From NCBI RefSeq assembly GCF_030412015.1, contig NZ_JASNRD010000001.1, positions 434,001-498,000 of the forward strand: DNA of 64,000 nt, given 5' to 3'. Position numbers and translations under genes: made by a program. This document shows positions 59,736 through 64,000 of the stretch, one piece after another. The notes below the pieces were generated by a model, which ran no database searches, was not told the DNA's origin, and worked only from the letters and a program-made list of their open reading frames with translations. The DNA comes from Massilia sp. YIM B02763. Its GTDB lineage: Bacteria > Pseudomonadota > Gammaproteobacteria > Burkholderiales > Burkholderiaceae_D. Position 1 is the first letter of the stretch. Every line of letters starts with the position of its first letter.

Positions 59736-60119
59736 AAATCACAGCAAAGATGAGAGGTGGCGCAACCGTGCGACGCGCAAAACTGGTAAATATTATAATC
59801 GTCGGATTTCCCTGCGGGAACAACTTTCCGTATTCACACGCGGTTTTGCAACATGCAATGCGCATGAATGACACGCGAGGACGACACCCGCTGCACGCGC
59901 GTGCAACGCGAACTCATGACTTGGGGAATGTGCCAAAGGCGAGCGAGTCGGACGGATTACCGCAGGTTGGCGCCTGTTATTGACGGTTGCGATATTGCCA
60001 TATCGCAAGGCACCAAAAGCTCACCAAATGTCACAATGGCTTGCAGATGTTGCTGTTTGTGGCTGTGCAACGACAGCGATGAGATGGGACGGCGTGCCGT
60101 CCCGTACTGCAGTATGGCG
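59736..60119. other. 384-nt region upstream of the pigment operon
   Basis: No gene supported. It holds the 22-bp palindrome at 59987-60008 and a GGGACGG/CCGTCCC hairpin at 60086-60103 just beyond the end of the thioesterase gene. The part between 59740 and 59880 is notably AT-rich and is the likely promoter/leader of the pigment operon. Confidence 0.45.
59987..60008. promoter_or_regulatory. Perfect palindrome, possible operator for the pigment operon
   Basis: Arms TTGCGATAT and ATATCGCAA, 4 nt apart, perfectly complementary over 9 bp. Only a handful of comparable perfect palindromes occur between genes here. It lies on the upstream side of the operon and could bind a dimeric regulator. No regulator gene is adjacent. 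Confidence 0.5.
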
Positions 60120-60539
60120 TCAGCTCCCGGCCAACAAGGCCCTGAACCCCTCCGGCAACGGCACCGACTTCTCCGCCGCAAAATTCACCCACACGACCTT
60201 GGCGCCGCCTTCGGCATGCACGACCTCGGCCTTGCCTTCCGCATCGACGAGGCGCATCTCGTGCGTGATCTCGACGCTCGAGCGGCCCGGCGTGCCGGCA
60301 AAGGTGCGCACCTCGATGTCGCCCGGATAGGTCAGCTGCTTCATGAAGTTGCAGTAGGCGGTGACGATCACCGGGCCTTCGCCCTTCGGATCGATGCTGC
60401 CCTGCGCTTCTTCCAGGAAGGCGATGCGGGCGCTTTCCATGTAACGGAAATAGACGGTGTTGTTGACGTGTCCCAGCGCATCCATGTCTCCCCAGCGGAT
60501 GGCCTGACGCATCGTGTGAACCAGTTTCTTGTCGCTCAT
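60120..60539 (-). CDS. Acyl-CoA thioesterase (4HBT/FadM-like)
   Basis: 139-residue hot-dog thioesterase. Signature MRQAIRWGDMDALGHVNNTVYFRYMESARIAFL, with catalytic Asp of WGDMDALGHVNN. Acyl-CoA thioesterases of this type hydrolyse medium- and long-chain acyl-CoAs. No strong ribosome-binding site. It lies in a row with a hydrolase and an SDR gene, opposite in context to the pigment operon but on the same strand; whether it shares a function with it is unknown. Confidence 0.9.
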   Translation of the reverse strand: MSDKKLVHTMRQAIRWGDMDALGHVNNTVYFRYMESARIAFLEEAQGSIDPKGEGPVIVTAYCNFMKQLTYPGDIEVRTFAGTPGRSSVEITHEMRLVDAEGKAEVVHAEGGAKVVWVNFAAEKSVPLPEGFRALLAGS

Positions 60540-60583
60540 TATTGTTAATCGCTTCGATTGCAATGCTTCGTTGAAAAAATCGT

Positions 60584-61333
60584 TCAGGCCGGGTTCCCCT
60601 CGGCCAGGATCCGCGCGACGATGGCGCAGAAACCGACCGGGTCCTCCAGCATCATCATGTGGCCCGTCTTCGGCTGGATGTGGATGCTGCGCGCCGCCGT
60701 CATCACCCATTCGGGAATGTCCCAGCCGGCCGCCGACTGCTCGCCGCCGACCAGCCACAGGGGCGTGCCGCGCAGCAGCACGCGCCGCACCAGTTCGAGG
60801 TAGTCCGCCACGCCGGTCACGTCCAGCACCGATTGCGCGAGCCGCTGCAGCGTCGTATAGGGCTGGTTGGCGAGCATCTCGCGCGCGAAGGCGATGTGCT
60901 CGTCGCTGGCCTCGATGCCCATCCGTTCCAGCCAGGCGGCGGGCGCGTCTTCCATGGCGCCATACTCGGCCGCCCATTCCGCGTCCGGCAACGCGGCGAT
61001 ACGGCCGCACCAGAAGGCGTCCTTCAGCGTGAAGTTGCCCTCGACGTCGACGATGCCGCGCACGAGGTCCGGCGCCAGGTCGGCCACCAGCCATGCGAGC
61101 GCACCACCCACGCTGTGGCCGAGCAGCCAGGCCGGTTGCCGGACCTCGTCGCGCAGGTAGGCGGCCAGCGCGCGCGCCTGGGACGGCAGGTCGATGCCCT
61201 CCTCCTGGCTGCGCAGGCGGCCGTAGCCGGCCAGGTCGGGCACGCGCACGTCCACGCCCGGCAGCAGGCGCTGCGGTTCGATCGGGGCGAAGGCGTTGAA
61301 CAGGCCGTGGACGACGACGAGTGGATCGTTCAT
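60584..61333 (-). CDS. Alpha/beta-hydrolase
   Basis: 249-residue hydrolase: HGLF oxyanion segment, nucleophile Ser in LLGHSVGGALAWLVAD, late His in QPKTGHMMMLEDP. No signal peptide. Substrate unknown; resembles proline iminopeptidase/haloalkane-dehalogenase-like hydrolases. Between the thioesterase and SDR genes on the same strand. Confidence 0.85.
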   Translation of the reverse strand: MNDPLVVVHGLFNAFAPIEPQRLLPGVDVRVPDLAGYGRLRSQEEGIDLPSQARALAAYLRDEVRQPAWLLGHSVGGALAWLVADLAPDLVRGIVDVEGNFTLKDAFWCGRIAALPDAEWAAEYGAMEDAPAAWLERMGIEASDEHIAFAREMLANQPYTTLQRLAQSVLDVTGVADYLELVRRVLLRGTPLWLVGGEQSAAGWDIPEWVMTAARSIHIQPKTGHMMMLEDPVGFCAIVARILAEGNPA

Positions 61334-61351
61334 TGCGCGCTCATTGCAAAC

Positions 61352-62128
61352 TCATTGCGCCGTCATGCCGTCGTCGGCCGTGATGATGGCGCCGTTGATG
61401 AAGTGGGCCTCTTCCGCCGCGAGGAGCAGCAGCAGGCCGTCCAGGTCTTCCGGGCGGCCGGTGCGGCGGCGCGGCAGCATGTCGATCAGGCGCTTGCCCT
61501 GCTCGGTCTCGAAATAATCCTCGTTCATCTCGGTAGCGATATAGCCTGGGCAGATGGCGTTGACGTTGATGCCGTAGCGGCCCCATTCGACGGCCATGGC
61601 CTTGGTCATCTGCACGACGCCCGCCTTGCTCATGCAGTAGACGCCGATCTGCGGCAGCACGCGCAGGCCCGCCACCGAGGCGATGTTGACGATGCGGTGC
61701 TGCTTGCGCGGGTCGCCCTTGGCGCGCTGGATCATGCGCTTGGCCGTCTGCTGGGCCATGAAGAAGGCGCCGCGCAGGTTGGTGTCCATGATGTAGCCGT
61801 AGTCGTCCTCGCTCACGTCGAGCAGGCGCTGGGTGTTCTGCACCCCGGAATTGTTGACCAGGATGTCGATCGGGCCCGCTTCCGTTTCCGCGTGGGCGAT
61901 GGCGGCCTTGATGCTGGCAAGGTCGGTGACGTCGAGCGAGACGACGTGGGCGGCGCCGCCGTCGGCTTCGATCTCGGCGCGCAACTCCTTCAGGCGTTCG
62001 AGCCGGCGCGACGCCAGCACGACCTGGGCGCCGGCGCCGGCCAGCGCCTTGGCGAAACGCGCGCCCAGCCCGCTGGATGCCCCCGTGACCATCGCGATCT
62101 TGCCTTCGAAGTTGACTTCAATACCCAC
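61352..62128 (-). CDS. SDR-family oxidoreductase
   Basis: 258-residue NAD(P)-dependent SDR. Cofactor motif MVTGASSGLGARFAKAL, NNSGVQ, catalytic Ser in VNIASVAGL and YCMSKAGVVQMTKAM with Tyr-Lys. Resembles 3-hydroxyacyl-CoA or 3-oxoacyl reductases. GTG start at 62128, GAGGAT upstream. Divergent from the ETF dehydrogenase gene. Confidence 0.88.
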   Translation of the reverse strand: MGIEVNFEGKIAMVTGASSGLGARFAKALAGAGAQVVLASRRLERLKELRAEIEADGGAAHVVSLDVTDLASIKAAIAHAETEAGPIDILVNNSGVQNTQRLLDVSEDDYGYIMDTNLRGAFFMAQQTAKRMIQRAKGDPRKQHRIVNIASVAGLRVLPQIGVYCMSKAGVVQMTKAMAVEWGRYGINVNAICPGYIATEMNEDYFETEQGKRLIDMLPRRRTGRPEDLDGLLLLLAAEEAHFINGAIITADDGMTAQ

Positions 62129-62318
62129 TTTACGATCCTCCGCGCGGACGAGCCCGAACTATATTCTGTTGCGAAGACATAATGATTACATACTTCACCA
62201 AATTCGCGCTGTTTAGATTGCCGCATCTAATACTTGCCCTACAATGGCGCACGCCGTTGCCAAGCAACGCAAAAAAGTGCACACTCGTGCTTAAATTTTT
62301 TTGACACCAATTAGAACA

Positions 62319-63995
62319 ATGACACAGACCAACAGCATCCTCGAACAGTACGGCCCCCGCGAGGCAATGGAGTACGACGTGGTCGTCGTGGGCGGCGGTC
62401 CCGCCGGCCTGGCAGCGGCCATCCGCCTGAAGCAGCTGGCCACGGAGCAAGGCCGCGAGGTATCGGTCTGCGTGCTCGAAAAAGGCGGCGAACTGGGCGC
62501 GCACATCCTGTCCGGCGCCGTCATGGACCCGATCGCGCTGGACGAACTGTTCCCGAACTGGAAGGAACTGGGCGCGCCGCTGAACACCCCGGTCACCGAA
62601 GACCGCGTGCTGTTCCTCACCGAGACCAAGTCCTACGCCACGCCCTCGTTCATGGTGCCCAAGGCGCTGACCAACCACGGCAACTACGTGATCTCGCTGG
62701 CCAACGTCGTGCGCTGGCTGGGCCAGCAGGCGGAAGCGCTGGGCGTCGAGATCTTCCCGGGCTTCCCGGCCGCCGAGATCCTGTACAACGAGGACGGTTC
62801 CGTGAAGGGCGTCGCCACCGGCAACATGGGCATCAACCGCCACGGCGAGCCGACCGACGCGTTCCAGCTGGGCATGGAGCTGCACGCCAAGTACACGCTG
62901 TTCGCCGAAGGCTCGCGCGGCCACCTGGGCAAGCAGCTGATCGCCAAGTTCGGCCTGGACAAGGGCCGCGACCCGCAGGTCTACGGCATCGGCATCAAGG
63001 AGCTGTGGGAGATCGACCCGGCCAAGCACCAGCCGGGCCTCGTCGTGCACACGGCCGGCTGGCCGCTGGATTCCTCCACCTACGGCGGTTCCTTCCTGTA
63101 CCACCTGGAGAACAACCAGGTCGCCGTCGGCTTCGTCGTCGGCCTCTCGTACCAGAACCCCTACCTGTCGCCGTACGAGGAATTCCAGCGCTATAAGACG
63201 CATCCGAGCATCCGCGGCTTCTTCGAAGGCGGCAAGCGCATCTCCTACGGCGCGCGCGCCATCACGGCGGGCGGCCTCCAATCGCTGCCGAAGACCGTGT
63301 TCCCGGGCGGCGCCCTGCTCGGCTGCGACGCCGGCTTCCTGAACGTCAGCCGCATCAAGGGCAGCCACGCCGCCATCAAGACCGGCATGCTGGCCGCCGA
63401 CGCCGCCTTCGCCGCGCTGGGCGAAGGCCGCCAGTTCGACGAACTCTCGGCCTACCCGGCCGCCTTCGAGGGATCGTGGCTGAAGGAAGAGCTGCACGTG
63501 GCGCGCAACTTCAAGCCGTGGATGAGCAAGGGCCTGTACCTGGGCACGATCATGACGGGCATCGACCAGATCGTCTTCAAGGGCAAGGCGCCGTGGACGC
63601 TGCACCACCAGCACGCCGACCACGAATGCCTGCGCCCGGCCTCCGAGTTCCAGCCGATCGTGTACCCGAAGCCGGACGGCAAGCTGACCTTCGACCGCCT
63701 GTCCTCGGTGTTCATCTCGAACACCAACCACGCGGAAGACCAGCCCGTGCACCTGACGCTGAAGAACCCGAGCGTGCCGGTGGAGGTGAACCTGGCCAAG
63801 TTCGCGGGCCCCGAGCAGCGCTACTGCCCGGCCGGCGTGTACGAGTTCGTGAAGACGGACGAAGGCAAGGATCGCCTGCAGATCAATGCGCAGAACTGCG
63901 TGCACTGCAAGACCTGCGACATCAAGGATCCCACGCAGAACATCGTGTGGGTGACGCCGGAAGGCGGCGGCGGGCCGAATTACCCGAACATGTAA
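62319..63995 (+). CDS. Electron-transfer flavoprotein:ubiquinone oxidoreductase
   Basis: 558-residue inner-membrane-associated flavoprotein passing electrons from ETF (fatty-acid and amino-acid oxidation) to quinone. FAD motif VVVVGGGPAGLAAAIRL, a GGELGAHILSGAV stretch, and a C-terminal 4Fe-4S cluster with Cys of QNCVHCKTCDIKDPTQ. Length matches the family. ATG at 62319 (MTQTNSIL) preferred over a TTG 18 nt earlier. The stop is just inside the window. Confidence 0.95.
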   Translation: MTQTNSILEQYGPREAMEYDVVVVGGGPAGLAAAIRLKQLATEQGREVSVCVLEKGGELGAHILSGAVMDPIALDELFPNWKELGAPLNTPVTEDRVLFLTETKSYATPSFMVPKALTNHGNYVISLANVVRWLGQQAEALGVEIFPGFPAAEILYNEDGSVKGVATGNMGINRHGEPTDAFQLGMELHAKYTLFAEGSRGHLGKQLIAKFGLDKGRDPQVYGIGIKELWEIDPAKHQPGLVVHTAGWPLDSSTYGGSFLYHLENNQVAVGFVVGLSYQNPYLSPYEEFQRYKTHPSIRGFFEGGKRISYGARAITAGGLQSLPKTVFPGGALLGCDAGFLNVSRIKGSHAAIKTGMLAADAAFAALGEGRQFDELSAYPAAFEGSWLKEELHVARNFKPWMSKGLYLGTIMTGIDQIVFKGKAPWTLHHQHADHECLRPASEFQPIVYPKPDGKLTFDRLSSVFISNTNHAEDQPVHLTLKNPSVPVEVNLAKFAGPEQRYCPAGVYEFVKTDEGKDRLQINAQNCVHCKTCDIKDPTQNIVWVTPEGGGGPNYPNM

Positions 63996-64000
63996 GCGCT

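Overview
The window looks like a chromosomal segment of a GC-rich betaproteobacterium, most likely Burkholderiales and probably Oxalobacteraceae of the Massilia/Duganella type. This is inferred from gene content and order (thrS-infC-rpmI-rplT-pheS-pheT-ihfA-merR in one run), the short betaproteobacterial-style H-NS relative, and GC-rich double-hairpin intergenic repeats. No database search was possible.

Layout. 1-7.4 kb: a partial chemoreceptor, a small membrane protein, prfC, a Crp/Fnr-family regulator, and a NarX/NarL-like histidine kinase and response regulator. 7.6-16.0 kb: the translation operon merR<-ihfA<-pheT<-pheS<-rplT<-rpmI<-infC<-thrS on the minus strand, with tRNA-Val(GAC) upstream. 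Two of its genes appear to start at non-AUG-type codons: infC at AUA and probably ihfA at AUU. 16.0-23.6 kb: a 33-nt tandem repeat, a CDF metal exporter with an altered metal site, a thioredoxin-reductase-like flavoprotein, an H-NS-like oligomerisation domain without its DNA-binding half, a secreted hydrolase, and a giant CheB/CheR/PAS hybrid histidine kinase. 23.7-30 kb: a lipid-transport set (MlaE-like permease, MlaD-like protein, lipoprotein) without its ATPase, then relA, ridA and a hydrolase. 30-41.5 kb: ketone-body and C4 metabolism (3-hydroxybutyrate dehydrogenase, 3-oxoacid CoA-transferase, a DctA-type carrier), an amidohydrolase, an Atm1-like exporter, and a BlaI/BlaR1-type module with three copies of a shared operator motif.

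41.5-59.7 kb is the main accessory region. It is one compact, mostly overlapping minus-strand operon of about 20 genes for an aryl-polyene-type lipid pigment. It encodes two ketosynthases, a chain-length-factor-like KS, a ketoreductase, two hot-dog dehydratases (one fused to an adenylating ligase), two acyl carrier proteins, a thioesterase, two acyltransferases, a glycosyltransferase, a methyltransferase, an aromatic amino acid ammonia-lyase, an MMPL exporter, LolA-like and DUF3261 lipoproteins and a phosphopantetheinyl transferase. The likely logic is that the lyase supplies an aryl acid, the ligase and ACPs load it, iterative type II condensation/reduction/dehydration builds the polyene, and the acyltransferases, glycosyltransferase and exporter attach it to an outer-membrane lipid. 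A perfect inverted repeat lies upstream of the operon. Two extra lipoproteins and unusual residues in the PPTase and the lyase make this a non-standard version.

60-64 kb returns to fatty-acid/acyl-CoA metabolism: a thioesterase, a hydrolase, an SDR and electron-transfer flavoprotein:ubiquinone oxidoreductase. At least four copies of a GTAGGGTGG-bounded palindromic repeat family lie between genes.
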